This document shows positions 27,759-37,277 of a stretch of 64,000 bases of DNA, piece after piece (positions within the stretch are counted from its first letter, which is position 1; every line of letters begins with the position of its first letter). Origin of the DNA: Heyndrickxia oleronia (GTDB lineage: Bacteria > Bacillota > Bacilli > Bacillales > Bacillaceae_C). The stretch lies in NCBI RefSeq assembly GCF_017809215.1, contig NZ_CP065424.1:2636001-2700000 (forward strand), written 5' to 3'. The translations under genes were made by a program, and so were the position numbers. The notes beneath the pieces were generated by a model. That model searched no databases. It was not told the origin of the DNA and worked only from the letters and a program-made list of their open reading frames with translations.

Positions 27759-27876
27759 TTCCTCATCCCCCTAGACATATTTGTTTAAAGATTATAAAAT
27801 TTCAATTAAAACTGCAATTAAAAATAGTACTTTTTCAATAAAATTTAAGATGTTCCAAAACAAAGGTGGAGAGTCT

Positions 27877-29043
27877 ATGGATTATTCAAATCGATTAAAA
27901 AAATTACCTAATCAGTTTTTCGCTTCACTTGTCAGTAAAGTTAATCAAGCAATAGCCGAAGGTCGAGACATCATTAATTTAGGACAAGGGAATCCTGATC
28001 AACCTACACCTAATCATATTGTTAAAGCATTGCAAAGGGCAGTTGAAGATCCACAAACACATAAATATTCACCCTTTCGAGGACTATTCGAATTAAAAAA
28101 AGCAGCATCTAACTTTTACAAAAAACAATTTAATGTTGATATAGATCCTGAAACAGAAGTATCAATACTTTTTGGTGCAAAAGCAGGTCTTGTTGAATTA
28201 CCGTTCTGTTTACTAAATGATGGTGATCTTATGCTCTTACCCGATCCAGGATATCCTGATTACTTATCTGGTGCTGTATTAGCGAATGTCAATTACCAAA
28301 CCTTTCCTCTAAAAAAAGAGAATAAATTTTTACCAGATTACAACGCTATTCCAGTCGAGCAAAAACAAGCTGCTAAGTTGATGTATTTAAACTACCCTAA
28401 TAATCCAACTGGTGCTACGGCAAATCATGATTTTTTTGAAGAAACAGTAGATTTTGCATTTAAAAATCAAATTACTATTGTACACGACTTCGCCTATGGT
28501 GCGATCGGTTTTGATGGAAAAAGACCCATTAGCTTTCTTGAAATAAAAGGTGCTAAGAAGGTTGGAATAGAAATGTATACACTTTCGAAAACATATAATA
28601 TGGCTGGTTGGAGAGTTGGTTTTGCTGTCGGTAACCCAATAGTAATTGAAGCGCTAAACCTACTTCATGACCATATGTATGTAAGCCTTTTTCCAGCTAT
28701 ACAACAATCTGCCATTACAGCACTAACGAATGATCAAAAATGTGTTGAAAAACTTGTCAACCTATATGAACAAAGGAGAAATTCTTTCATTCATGCTTGT
28801 TTAGAAATTGGGTGGAAGGTTGATTCACCAGCGGGCTCCTTTTTCGCTTGGCTTCCAGTTCCAGAGGGATATACGAGTGAAGAGTTCGCAGACTATCTCT
28901 TAGATAAAGCAAATGTCGCTGTTGCCCCAGGTATTGGCTTTGGAAAAAATGGAGAAGGATTTGTTCGAGTGGGTTTGTTGGAGGATACAGATCGGCTCGT
29001 AGAAGCAGTAAAACGTATTGGAAAATTAGGGATCTTTTTATAA
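27877..29043 (+). CDS. mtnE: Ketomethiobutyrate aminotransferase, MtnE type
   Basis: Start ATG at 27877 behind GGTGGAG; an upstream in-frame extension has no ribosome site. 388 residues of fold-type I PLP aminotransferase. The opening LKKLPNQFFASLVSKVNQ is MtnE-like. PLP contacts: NYPNNPTGA, HDFAYG, and the Schiff-base Lys in YTLSKTYNMAGWRVG. It transfers an amino group, preferably from glutamine, to 2-oxo-4-methylthiobutanoate to give methionine. No S-box precedes it, and the other salvage genes (mtnW, X, B, D, K, A) are not in the window. Confidence 0.82.
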   Translation: MDYSNRLKKLPNQFFASLVSKVNQAIAEGRDIINLGQGNPDQPTPNHIVKALQRAVEDPQTHKYSPFRGLFELKKAASNFYKKQFNVDIDPETEVSILFGAKAGLVELPFCLLNDGDLMLLPDPGYPDYLSGAVLANVNYQTFPLKKENKFLPDYNAIPVEQKQAAKLMYLNYPNNPTGATANHDFFEETVDFAFKNQITIVHDFAYGAIGFDGKRPISFLEIKGAKKVGIEMYTLSKTYNMAGWRVGFAVGNPIVIEALNLLHDHMYVSLFPAIQQSAITALTNDQKCVEKLVNLYEQRRNSFIHACLEIGWKVDSPAGSFFAWLPVPEGYTSEEFADYLLDKANVAVAPGIGFGKNGEGFVRVGLLEDTDRLVEAVKRIGKLGIFL

Positions 29044-29115
29044 GGCCCTTTTCTCAAGGAATTTACAAAACAACAACAGAAAACTCATTTTATAACTGAA
29101 GAATCATGTGAAAAA

Positions 29116-29148
29116 ATCCCTTTCATTAAAACTAAAATTGAAAGGGAT
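29116..29148 (-). terminator. Terminator between mtnE and the amidohydrolase gene
   Basis: ATCCCTTTCA and TGAAAGGGAT form a perfect 10-bp stem. On the minus strand TTTTTTC follows, so it mainly serves the amidohydrolase transcript; it may also stop mtnE read-through. Confidence 0.7.
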
Positions 29149-29264
29149 ATCTTGATTATTCTACCAATATATTATTCATTAAATTTATTAATTTTTTTCA
29201 TTGAAAGCTAAGAAAGTTATTAAACTCATCATAGATCGGCTATTTTTTCAGCAATTGAGAGAAT

Positions 29265-30923
29265 TTATTCATTTATGCTAACTGACTTGTTGTTCCTTAT
29301 ATTATTGCTCATTTGATAAGGATCATATAAAACTTTGCCATCAATCATAGTAAGTTCTACGTTAATATCCTTTATTTTCGAAGCTTGAACCTTCATTAGG
29401 GACTCACTTAAAACAACAAAATCAGCGAGTTTTCCTACTTCTATGCTACCCTTGATATTTTCTTCAAAGCTTGCATAGGCACCATTCCATGTGTATGCTC
29501 TTATAGCTTGTAAAACACTTATAGATTGTTTTTTTCCTACTGCTGTTCCAAGATGAGACTCTCTATTAACCGCAGCATGAATACCTAATAATGGATCGAC
29601 CATTGTAACGGGCGCGTCAGATCCAAAAGCGGCAATGATTCCTTTTTCAATATAATCACGAGCAGGGTACATCACTTCTACTCGATCTCCGTAATATTCC
29701 AGATACTTCTCCCCATTTACATACATAAAAACAGGATTAGGAATAATAACAACGTCCAACTCCTGCATCCTTTCCTGTAAATCAAGTGGTGCTATTCCCG
29801 CATGTTCTATCCGATGACGATGGTTCTTACGTGGATGTTCAGATAAAGCCTTCTCGAAACAATTTAAAAGCATTTCTATTGCCCTATCCCCTTGAGCATG
29901 GGCAGTAATTTGGTAACCATTCTGATGTGCTTCACCTAAAATTCGATTCAACTCTTCTTGACTGTAATATATCACCCCGTAGTCATCTGCCTTATGGTTA
30001 TAAGGTTCACGAGTAGCAATTGTTGGTCCAGTACTACTCCCATCTGTAAAAACCTTTGCTGGTCCAATTTTGAATCGTTCATTACCAAGTCCCGTTATTG
30101 GACCCGCTTCAACCATTTTTTTTACAAAATGATGTGAGTTTGTTAAGGAACCGATGATCGCATATACACGAACTTTTATTTCATTCGCATTGATTGCTTG
30201 CTGCATAATACGAATCGTTTCCGAACCTTCTCCATATGCTCCAGCATCATGAATACTAGTAATTCCTTTTTTTATAAATTCGTCAGACGCAAGCTTCATC
30301 CCTTTTCTCAATTCTTCCTTAGAATAACTCGCATATTCAAATAAATTCATATGTGCATTTTCTATCAATTTTCCAGTGAGGGAACCATCCATGTTTCTTT
30401 CAATGATACCACCTTCAGGATCTTTCGTACCTTGCGTTATTCCAGCTTTTTCTAAAGCCAAACTATTCACAATGGAGGTGTGGTTACACGTTCGAATCAC
30501 AACAATCGGATGATCAGTTGAGATTTCATCAAGCTCTTCCTTTGTTGGACATCTATTTTCTTTTACTAAAGATTCACTAAACCCCCATGCACGTACCCAA
30601 TTTCCTTTCGGTGTTTCTTCCGCTTTTATTCTCAAATCCTGAAATATATCTTTCAATGAGTGAATATGAGGTTCAATGCAGCTAACACCTAAAAGATTTG
30701 TCCCATATATGGTCAAATGCAAATGAGCATCTATAAATCCAGGAAGAAGTGATTTTCCATTTAAATCAATACATTTTGTATCCTTTGTGACATAAGGGCG
30801 AATATCAGCTTTAGTTCCAACAGCGATGATTCGATTCTTTTTCACTGCTACACATTCCACAATTCTATTTTCGGCATCAACTGTAATAACCTCTCCATTG
30901 AAAAAAATAATATCCGCCTTCAT
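29265..30923 (-). CDS. YtcJ-like amidohydrolase
   Basis: 552 residues of the long amidohydrolase subgroup (Amidohydro_3). The first metal pair is HLH in GFIDAHLHLTIYG (~67-71). Further metal ligands lie in AHAQGDRAIE, HRIEHAG and the Asp in GSDAPVTMVDPL. The C-terminal GKLADFVVLSE beta strand is typical. It hydrolyses an unidentified C-N bond, for instance in N-acyl amino acids or cyclic amides. It lies 65 bases after a sodium/solute symporter gene, so the symporter probably imports its substrate. Confidence 0.85.
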   Translation of the reverse strand: MKADIIFFNGEVITVDAENRIVECVAVKKNRIIAVGTKADIRPYVTKDTKCIDLNGKSLLPGFIDAHLHLTIYGTNLLGVSCIEPHIHSLKDIFQDLRIKAEETPKGNWVRAWGFSESLVKENRCPTKEELDEISTDHPIVVIRTCNHTSIVNSLALEKAGITQGTKDPEGGIIERNMDGSLTGKLIENAHMNLFEYASYSKEELRKGMKLASDEFIKKGITSIHDAGAYGEGSETIRIMQQAINANEIKVRVYAIIGSLTNSHHFVKKMVEAGPITGLGNERFKIGPAKVFTDGSSTGPTIATREPYNHKADDYGVIYYSQEELNRILGEAHQNGYQITAHAQGDRAIEMLLNCFEKALSEHPRKNHRHRIEHAGIAPLDLQERMQELDVVIIPNPVFMYVNGEKYLEYYGDRVEVMYPARDYIEKGIIAAFGSDAPVTMVDPLLGIHAAVNRESHLGTAVGKKQSISVLQAIRAYTWNGAYASFEENIKGSIEVGKLADFVVLSESLMKVQASKIKDINVELTMIDGKVLYDPYQMSNNIRNNKSVSINE

Positions 30924-30988
30924 ATACTTCTCCCTCCATTTCCAATTTGTATTGAATAAATTCGTAATAAATATTTATTGGTTTATTT

Positions 30989-32452
30989 TTATGCAGCATC
31001 CACATAATTTTTAGCTGCTTCTAGTTGTGGTTTTGTTGCATAACATACAATCACCATAACCACAATATTTGCAATCAACCCTAATATTCCTGCATGTATC
31101 TCAAATGGAGTGGTTGTTGCTACTAGTTGAAAATAGTAATTTACTATTGTTCCAACAATTAGACCTGAAATAACTCCTGAAGCAGTCGCTCTCCTCCAAT
31201 ACAAAGCACTATATACAGCTGGTGCAAATTGAACAATCGAACCATATGCACCAAGTAGTAATGCAACTAAACCTTGCCCGCCAAATACAGTAATATAATA
31301 GGATAAAGCACCGATGACAAAAACGCCTAATCTCATAATAAGCAAGGTATTTTTATCGGAAATATGTTTCCATATATTTTTTATCACACCATCAGTAACC
31401 TCTAAGGATGCACTATGAGTGATAGCATCAGCAGTTGACATTGCAGCAGCAAGTGCACCAGCACCAACGAGTCCGTAAACCCAGCCAGGTAAATTCATAA
31501 TGGTTGTAATTAAATATGGTAAAATTTGATCTGGGTTCGCTATTTTCTCTGAATCAACAACACCTTCAGCGGCAAATCCGACTAATAATAATGGAACGAG
31601 AAAGAGGGCAAAAATAGGATAGGCAAGTACCGTCTTCTTAATAGTTCGAGAATTGGAAGCATATGATTTCGTAAATAAATGGGGCCACATAAGAAAGCCG
31701 ATGACAGAAACTAAGATGGTCGTTGAATAAGCGACAGTCCCCATATTTGAACCGTCTTTTCCTATTTGTAAAAAAGCTGGCGATTCTTTAGCAATTTTAG
31801 CGAACATTTCAGTAGTTCCGCCATGTAATTGATGGACAATTGAAAGACCAACAACCCATGAAACAATAATCATTAATAAACCTTGAAATACATCAGACCA
31901 TGCAGCTGCTCTTAATCCTCCTGTTGCGACATAAATGACAACAATTCCATAAGATATTAGCGCACCTAGCCAGAATGGAATTCGTCCCTCAGTCATTACA
32001 TCAAATATCAAAGCCATCCCCGACATTTGAGTTGCTAAATATTGAACAGAAGCAAATAAGGCAATCACGCCTATAAGAATAGCAAGTAATGGACTGTTGT
32101 ACCTTCCTTTTAAAAAAGCTGAAATGGTATAATATCGATTCTTTTTTCCGATTTTCCCGACTTTTGGGCCAATAATATACCAAGGCAAAATGGCAAATGC
32201 GGTATAAGCAATAATATATAAAGATGGAGCTCCTTTTGAATATGCCCATCCCGGCGCTCCTAAAAAAGAAAATGCACTAAATACTGCACCGCCCATTAAG
32301 AACCACATAACAAACAAACTAAGTTTACCGCCTGCAACAGCAAATTCATCGAGAGAGCTACCGTCTCTACCTCTACCAGCCATAACTCCTACAATAAGTG
32401 CAATTACTAAATAACCAACCATCATAATAAGTGCGATCTGCCATCCGGGCAT
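30989..32452 (-). CDS. Sodium:solute symporter (SSS family, YhjB-like)
   Basis: 487 residues with about 13 membrane helices. The FAVAGGKLSLFVMWFLMGG and FSAFSFLGAPGWAYSKGAPS segments are typical SSS cores, and GALAAAMSTADAITHSASLE is the SSS signature near the C-terminal third. It starts at an ATGA overlap with the upstream DUF3311 gene. This pair matches the yhjC-yhjB arrangement of Bacillus subtilis. Substrate unknown; the amidohydrolase downstream suggests an amide or amino-acid derivative. Confidence 0.9.
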   Translation of the reverse strand: MPGWQIALIMMVGYLVIALIVGVMAGRGRDGSSLDEFAVAGGKLSLFVMWFLMGGAVFSAFSFLGAPGWAYSKGAPSLYIIAYTAFAILPWYIIGPKVGKIGKKNRYYTISAFLKGRYNSPLLAILIGVIALFASVQYLATQMSGMALIFDVMTEGRIPFWLGALISYGIVVIYVATGGLRAAAWSDVFQGLLMIIVSWVVGLSIVHQLHGGTTEMFAKIAKESPAFLQIGKDGSNMGTVAYSTTILVSVIGFLMWPHLFTKSYASNSRTIKKTVLAYPIFALFLVPLLLVGFAAEGVVDSEKIANPDQILPYLITTIMNLPGWVYGLVGAGALAAAMSTADAITHSASLEVTDGVIKNIWKHISDKNTLLIMRLGVFVIGALSYYITVFGGQGLVALLLGAYGSIVQFAPAVYSALYWRRATASGVISGLIVGTIVNYYFQLVATTTPFEIHAGILGLIANIVVMVIVCYATKPQLEAAKNYVDAA

Positions 32453-32673
32453 TATTCATCCCCCTCTTCATGCTTTTCTGGATCTAGAATAAATAGAACA
32501 ATTAAGGCAAGAAATGTAATAACTATCCATAAAATGACCCAAAAGAAAGAAAAAGGTAGACCAAAAATTATTGGTGTTGCACGATTCCCAATCTCAAATA
32601 GAGGAAAAAGTAAAAGAAAAAAAGGAATCAATGTAGTGATCCCAAAAATCGTATGAAATCTTCGTTTACTCAT
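32452..32673 (-). CDS. DUF3311 small membrane protein (YhjC-like)
   Basis: Start ATG at 32673 with GGAG 7 bases ahead, giving 73 residues; a longer reading to 32736 has no ribosome site. Two membrane helices (FGITTLIPFFLLLFPLFEI; FWVILWIVITFLALIVLFIL) and an acidic tail DPEKHEEGDE. DUF3311 proteins regularly precede SSS symporters, perhaps as small subunits. It overlaps the symporter start by ATGA. Confidence 0.85.
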   Translation of the reverse strand: MSKRRFHTIFGITTLIPFFLLLFPLFEIGNRATPIIFGLPFSFFWVILWIVITFLALIVLFILDPEKHEEGDE

Positions 32674-33384
32674 CGTCCATCTCCTTTTTCGTAAATTTTT
32701 ATTGATAGCAAGGAGTTTTATGACTATGGTACTCATAAAAAAACGTGATACTTTTCACCTCTCCTCCTTTTCCTCCATTTTGACTATCACTATGAGTATA
32801 TGAAAAGGGGTTGTATATTAAATGTTACATAATGACTAAATAAATTTATTTACTGTTACACTTTATGTCTAGTCGCCCAGGTTCATTTTACTTGGACTAC
32901 CTATTCTTTATAAAACAATTTCTCAAACATTACTGCTATTTAAACAAATTTTTGATGAGTAAATATCCGCTGAGGAATGCTATTTTCTTTATTTCAACTA
33001 AAAAAAAACCATCAATCCTTTGTTGGGTGTAAAAGCAGTAGTCAGGCTTTTACAAGCAAAAAAATAAAAGCGCCTATGTAAGGCACCTTATTAGTAGTTT
33101 AGTATTTTTTCCCTTTTATTTAACTACAAAGTATTCATTCAGAAGAGTTCTTCTTAAAATACTTTTAATTGATAGGGTTAATCACTTTACTTGTTACGTT
33201 TGATTAATATTTACCACTTTTTTTATTATATAGTTTTATATTCAGTTAATGTTTATGGACGAAAAATTAAATCATTTATATTATAAATAATCTGGAAAAA
33301 CTTAGCGCTCAGTAATGCGTACCTTATTGCTTATACATTTGAATTAATTTGGTTATAATTCTAGTAGAAATGGAGTGAATAAAT
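32674..33384. other. 711-base intergenic region with a diverged dispersed repeat
   Basis: It separates the divergent symporter operon and the CAP protein gene. It contains the diverged repeat copy at 32929-33060. The rest is AT-rich with no gene; a weak hairpin GCGCC/GGCACC is near 33069-33091. The promoters of both flanking units must lie here. Confidence 0.5.
32929..33060 (-). repeat. Dispersed repeat, copy C (diverged)
   Basis: Shares TTTCTCAAACATT, GCTATTTAA, CTGAGGA, TCCTTT.TTGGG and the hairpin GTAAAAGC / GCTTTTAC with the reverse complement of the copy at 34844-35033. The ends are not clear. Confidence 0.65.
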
Positions 33385-34515
33385 TTGTTCCGATTACTTT
33401 TGTATTTAGGAATCATCTTTTTGTTGATATTTTCCTGGCCATCATTAAAAAAAGAGTTGGCAACCTCTGATTTTCATAAAACGGTGGAGTCTATAGAAAC
33501 CAATTTAAAAAATATGAAAGAAAATATTAATTTAGAAGAAAGAATTAAACCTGTATCCGATAAGGTCAAGCAAATAATCAGTGATATCGGTTTTGATATT
33601 AAGGAAAAGCAAAAAATAGAGCAAAAAGAGTTGGATAAGGTAAAACTAACAACACCATCTAACCAAATGTTTTCAATTAATAATATTGAATTAGGTGATG
33701 CAAAAAAAGATATTGAAGGAAAGCTTGGTTCAGCAAAGCGGGCTTCGCAAAATGAATATGGTGAAGATTGGTATGCTTATCATAAAGATTATCATCAATT
33801 TTTTATGGTAATGTATGATCAACAGAATAGGGTTAATGGATTATATACAAATCAAAATTTAATTTCCTCAACCAATGGGATTAAAATAGGAACATCAAAA
33901 GAAATCGTTCGAAACAGGCTTGGAAAACCACTAACCAGCATTCAAAAAGGATGGATCATTTATAAATTTCAAAAGCAGAGTGATTATGACGTTTTTTTAA
34001 TTAATGATGTGTATATAACTATTTTTTACGATAAATATGAAAATAATACAGTTACAGCTTTACAATTGATTAGTAAAGACTTGGAAGATAAAAAGAAAGA
34101 CTATTATACAATAGCGAACCAATCATTAGAAAAAGGCTTTGAATATCAATTATTTGATTTAACCAACTCTGCGAGAGTCAACCACCAATTACCAATTCTG
34201 ACTTGGGATCAGCATGTCAAAGGCACTGCTCTTGACCATAGTAGAGACATGGCTAAAAATAATTATTTTGATCACACAAATCTTAAAGGCCAATCACCAT
34301 TTGACCGGATGTCTCAAGATCATATTTCCTTCATTTTAGCTGGGGAAAATATTGCATATGGGCAAATGAGTAGTATTTTCGCACATGAAGGATTAATGAA
34401 TTCAATGGGCCATCGTAAAAACATTCTTCAGAAGGATTATGAATATATGGGCGTCGGCGTTGCTTTCAATAATGAATCACAACCTTACTATACACAGAAT
34501 TTTTATGCAAAATAA
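33385..34515 (+). CDS. CAP-domain protein with CAP-associated N-terminal domain (YlbC-like)
   Basis: 376 residues starting with TTG behind GGAGTG. An N-terminal membrane anchor or signal (LLLYLGIIFLLIFSWP) leads to a Lys/Glu-rich linker. The CAP-associated domain (~95-235) has two similar halves: NIELGDAKKDIEGKLGSAKR and GIKIGTSKEIVRNRLGKPL. The C-terminal CAP/SCP domain (~245-376) has DHSRDMAKNNYFDH, GENIAYG and HRKNILQKDYEYMGVG. This is the architecture of YlbC. It acts outside the membrane; exact function unknown. Confidence 0.88.
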   Translation: MFRLLLYLGIIFLLIFSWPSLKKELATSDFHKTVESIETNLKNMKENINLEERIKPVSDKVKQIISDIGFDIKEKQKIEQKELDKVKLTTPSNQMFSINNIELGDAKKDIEGKLGSAKRASQNEYGEDWYAYHKDYHQFFMVMYDQQNRVNGLYTNQNLISSTNGIKIGTSKEIVRNRLGKPLTSIQKGWIIYKFQKQSDYDVFLINDVYITIFYDKYENNTVTALQLISKDLEDKKKDYYTIANQSLEKGFEYQLFDLTNSARVNHQLPILTWDQHVKGTALDHSRDMAKNNYFDHTNLKGQSPFDRMSQDHISFILAGENIAYGQMSSIFAHEGLMNSMGHRKNILQKDYEYMGVGVAFNNESQPYYTQNFYAK

Positions 34516-34592
34516 GAATTAGGATTATAGAATAGGATAAATTATATACGAGCAATTATACTTGCTCAATATCTCGTCGGGAGTGATGTATC

Positions 34593-34787
34593 ATGGCAAG
34601 AAACAAACTTTTGGTTCCTGGTGCGGACAAAGTTCTGGATCAAATGAAAGAAGAAATTGCCAATGAGTTTGGAGTTCAACTTGGTGCTGATACGACCGCA
34701 CGTGCTAATGGTTCAGTTGGAGGCGAAATGACAAAACGTTTAATTGCTTACGCTGAACAATCATTAAGAAATCAACAAGGTGAGTAG
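34593..34787 (+). CDS. Alpha/beta-type small acid-soluble spore protein
   Basis: 64 residues, standard size. The germination protease cleavage site region is [10 protein letters not shown], and the DNA-binding C-terminal helix is [19 protein letters not shown]. It coats DNA in the spore core and protects it from UV and heat. GGGAGTG precedes the ATG. Expression is expected from sigma-G in the forespore, though I could not mark a clear sigma-G promoter. A perfect palindromic terminator follows. Confidence 0.96.
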   Translation: MARNKLLVPGADKVLDQMKEEIANEFGVQLGADTTARANGSVGGEMTKRLIAYAEQSLRNQQGE

Positions 34788-34806
34788 CCTGTGATTTCAA
34801 AAAAAA

Positions 34807-34832
34807 GGGTACCATAATTAATTATGGTACCC
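34807..34832. terminator. Palindromic terminator of the spore protein gene
   Basis: A perfect 26-base palindrome made of GGGTACCATAATT and AATTATGGTACCC, followed by GCTTTTC on the plus strand. Confidence 0.8.
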
Positions 34833-34843
34833 GCTTTTCATAA

Positions 34844-35033
34844 GGCTGTTTTCGTATAGTTTGTTGCTTTTGTAAAAGCCCAACTACCGGCTTTTACTCC
34901 CAATAAAGGATTCTAGCGGTTATTATGGGAAATGCAGCTCTTTTCTCAGTAAAATGAAACGTGTAGCGGTCCTCAGTTGATATTTATTAGTTATAACTAT
35001 ACTTAAATAGCAACAATGTTTGAGAAAAGAGCC
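34844..35033 (+). repeat. Dispersed repeat with terminal inverted ends, copy A
   Basis: 190 bases. The left end GGCTGTTTTCGTATAG, then TTTGTTGC, is an imperfect inverted repeat of the right end GCAACAATGTTTGAGAAAAG followed by AGCC (about 17 of 24 positions match). An internal hairpin GTAAAAGCC / GGCTTTTAC is present. An inverted copy lies at 58635-58795 and a diverged one at 32929-33060. It looks like a MITE: non-coding, with inverted ends. Confidence 0.75.
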
Positions 35034-35069
35034 TTTAATAAAGATAAATAATACTTTTAGAATTGCTTC

Positions 35070-35690
35070 CTAATCGAATAATTGAGAAATTTCCTTCAAG
35101 GCATTTTGAGCATCTCTTTCAGGATTTAAACAATTAATCATTTCTTCATTAATAGGCAATCCTGAATAAATTTGCTTTACTATTTCTTTTTGAATCGTTT
35201 GTTCATAATAACATTCAGCCCATTCAATATATTCATCTGCCGTCGTATAAATGGCACCTAATAAAAATTCTGATCCGTCATCCTCTCCGTTAGGAATATG
35301 TACATCTCCCATTTCCCAAGATGATGCCCCTGTTTCTCGCCAAATACAAAATGTAACTTCTTCTTTTTCTAGTGGCTCATCTTCAAGATATTTCAATAGA
35401 GAATGTGGTGTTTGATCATATATTCCAGGGTATACTTCAAATTCTTCCCTAGCATGCGGGCTTAGAAAAGATTCATGATCGAATCCTTTCATTATTATTC
35501 CCGCTTCAGTAAAAATAATAAATAAAACATCCCCTGCACCATTATCAATTGTGGCAAGAGAAATATTCTTATCCCATTGATTATCAAACATGTGATAACG
35601 TAGCCAATCTTCTTCACAAAAAATAATGTCTAGGGCAGCCTGTATTTTCAATAGATGTTTTAATTCAGCTGGTTCAGGTATTTGCTTCAT
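35070..35690 (-). CDS. Unknown acidic cytoplasmic protein
   Basis: 206 residues, strongly acidic, no signal or membrane segment. Blocks such as EEDWLRYHMFDNQWDKNISL, GAGDVLFIIFTEAGIIMKGF and ISQLFD show a mixed alpha/beta fold. I do not recognise the family; its size, acidity and company resemble immunity-type proteins of polymorphic toxin systems. It follows the SMI1/KNR4-LRR gene by 16 bases, so it is in the same operon. AAGGAAGGG precedes the ATG. Confidence 0.75.
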   Translation of the reverse strand: MKQIPEPAELKHLLKIQAALDIIFCEEDWLRYHMFDNQWDKNISLATIDNGAGDVLFIIFTEAGIIMKGFDHESFLSPHAREEFEVYPGIYDQTPHSLLKYLEDEPLEKEEVTFCIWRETGASSWEMGDVHIPNGEDDGSEFLLGAIYTTADEYIEWAECYYEQTIQKEIVKQIYSGLPINEEMINCLNPERDAQNALKEISQLFD

Positions 35691-35706
35691 TATAATCCCT
35701 TCCTTA

Positions 35707-37236
35707 TCAACCTAAGAATTGATGCCATATGTCACTTTCCTCATCTGTCATTTCACCAATAATCGTCGAAAAATCAATTTTTCTATGAAAAAGATCTTTT
35801 AATATATTAAATTGACTAAAGGATCCTGTAATTCTTTCTAGTGATTCAGACATTGCAACCACTGATAAATTTTGAATGGATGAATGATTTAATTCTAATG
35901 CTTTCAAACTAGTTATTTTTCCTAGGAATGTTCCATCTTCTATTGTAGTATCTTTTAGCTTAATTTCTCTTAATGTTTGAGAGGATTTCAAACCATCTAA
36001 ACCGGTTAAATGACTATTGATAAGTTCTAAAGATTGTAATTGAGTTAATTTACTTAATAAATTCAAATCGTCTTCGGAAAAATCGTTCATTTCAAAGATT
36101 TTCAAGTGTTTTAGAGTATGTATTGTTGAAACTGCCTCAAGTTGTTTTACATTATAGATAGAGATGGAAAGAGTTTCTAGTGATTTACATTGGGATAAAG
36201 CAGTATAGTCTTCAATTTCTGTTTCATGCATATCCAATTCCTTAAGTGATGGAAGCTTAGCTAATTGTGTACAATCTTTTACTTTTGATCGATTAATATT
36301 CAAAAATTGCAGATGTTCTAAATTTGATAGAACGTGTAAATCAGAGATAGGTGTGTGGGCAAGATATAGCTTTTTCAGCGACAACATATTTTTTAAAGGT
36401 TCTAGAGTAGTTATATGATTTCCGCTTAAAATTAACTCCCTCACCTCCGTACACTTTGTTAAAGGATCAATATTTGTAAGATTTTCGCTCATCAAATAAA
36501 GTTTTTTTATCTTTACGAAATCGATTGGATTATTCACTCTTGCTTTAATTATTTCTAACCATTGATTATCTAATTGTTCAAGCCAATTTTTTATAACTAT
36601 ATCTGAGTTACCTGATTTTATAGGTTTTAATACAGGAAGTTCCAATGATCGGATAACATCTAAAAAATGGATATTTTGATTGGCTCCATAACTCCAATAT
36701 GTGTAATCTTCTTCATGATGAATGGTATATTTCCTATTCTTTAAAGTGTGGTTTATAAATTCTAGTAAATCACTAAGTTGTTCAGCAATCACATATTTTA
36801 TTTCCTCATCACGACCAAAATTAATAACTTGTCCACAGGTTCCTTTTACATCTGGATCAATATCTATTCCGATATGGTTGCCCCCGTAATCTTTACTAAT
36901 GGGTATCCAATTTCTATTAATATATCTTTCTTTAATATAATTAGTGGGAATTGAATAAGAATCTCCTTCTAATGCATATTCCTCCTCTAGATCTGCCCAG
37001 ATTTTCCACTCTTGTAACATATCTTCTAAAGTAAGAAATGGTAAACCGAAAAACAAACCGGGTCCGTTTTCATTTTCCCCGTTATGTAAAAGATAAAGTG
37101 CACGTAATTGTTCTGGGAAAATAAGATTCATTTGCTTTTCCACACTTTGAATTTCTAACTCAGTCGCAGGTGGATTCAAAAATGATGGAAAAACGTGTTT
37201 CAGTTTTTCTCTAATTTCACATATAATCGACTGCAT
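35707..37236 (-). CDS. SMI1/KNR4 domain fused to leucine-rich repeats
   Basis: Start ATG at 37236 behind AAGGAG (the ATG at 37254 lacks a site), giving 509 residues. The SMI1/KNR4 domain spans ~10-165: ATELEIQSVEKQMNLIFPEQ, LRALYLLHNGENENGPGLFF, WIPISKDYGGNHIGIDID. From ~240 to ~490 follow about ten leucine-rich repeats of internalin-like spacing (LTKCTEVRELILSGNHITTL, then LKNMLSLKKLYLAHTPISDL). SMI1/KNR4 proteins are common immunity proteins against contact-dependent toxins; the LRR fusion suggests protein recognition. It sits between an ADP-ribosylglycohydrolase and the unknown acidic protein. Confidence 0.85.
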   Translation of the reverse strand: MQSIICEIREKLKHVFPSFLNPPATELEIQSVEKQMNLIFPEQLRALYLLHNGENENGPGLFFGLPFLTLEDMLQEWKIWADLEEEYALEGDSYSIPTNYIKERYINRNWIPISKDYGGNHIGIDIDPDVKGTCGQVINFGRDEEIKYVIAEQLSDLLEFINHTLKNRKYTIHHEEDYTYWSYGANQNIHFLDVIRSLELPVLKPIKSGNSDIVIKNWLEQLDNQWLEIIKARVNNPIDFVKIKKLYLMSENLTNIDPLTKCTEVRELILSGNHITTLEPLKNMLSLKKLYLAHTPISDLHVLSNLEHLQFLNINRSKVKDCTQLAKLPSLKELDMHETEIEDYTALSQCKSLETLSISIYNVKQLEAVSTIHTLKHLKIFEMNDFSEDDLNLLSKLTQLQSLELINSHLTGLDGLKSSQTLREIKLKDTTIEDGTFLGKITSLKALELNHSSIQNLSVVAMSESLERITGSFSQFNILKDLFHRKIDFSTIIGEMTDEESDIWHQFLG

Positions 37237-37277
37237 TATGGTTACTCCTTCCAAAAATTTAAACTAATTTATATTAT

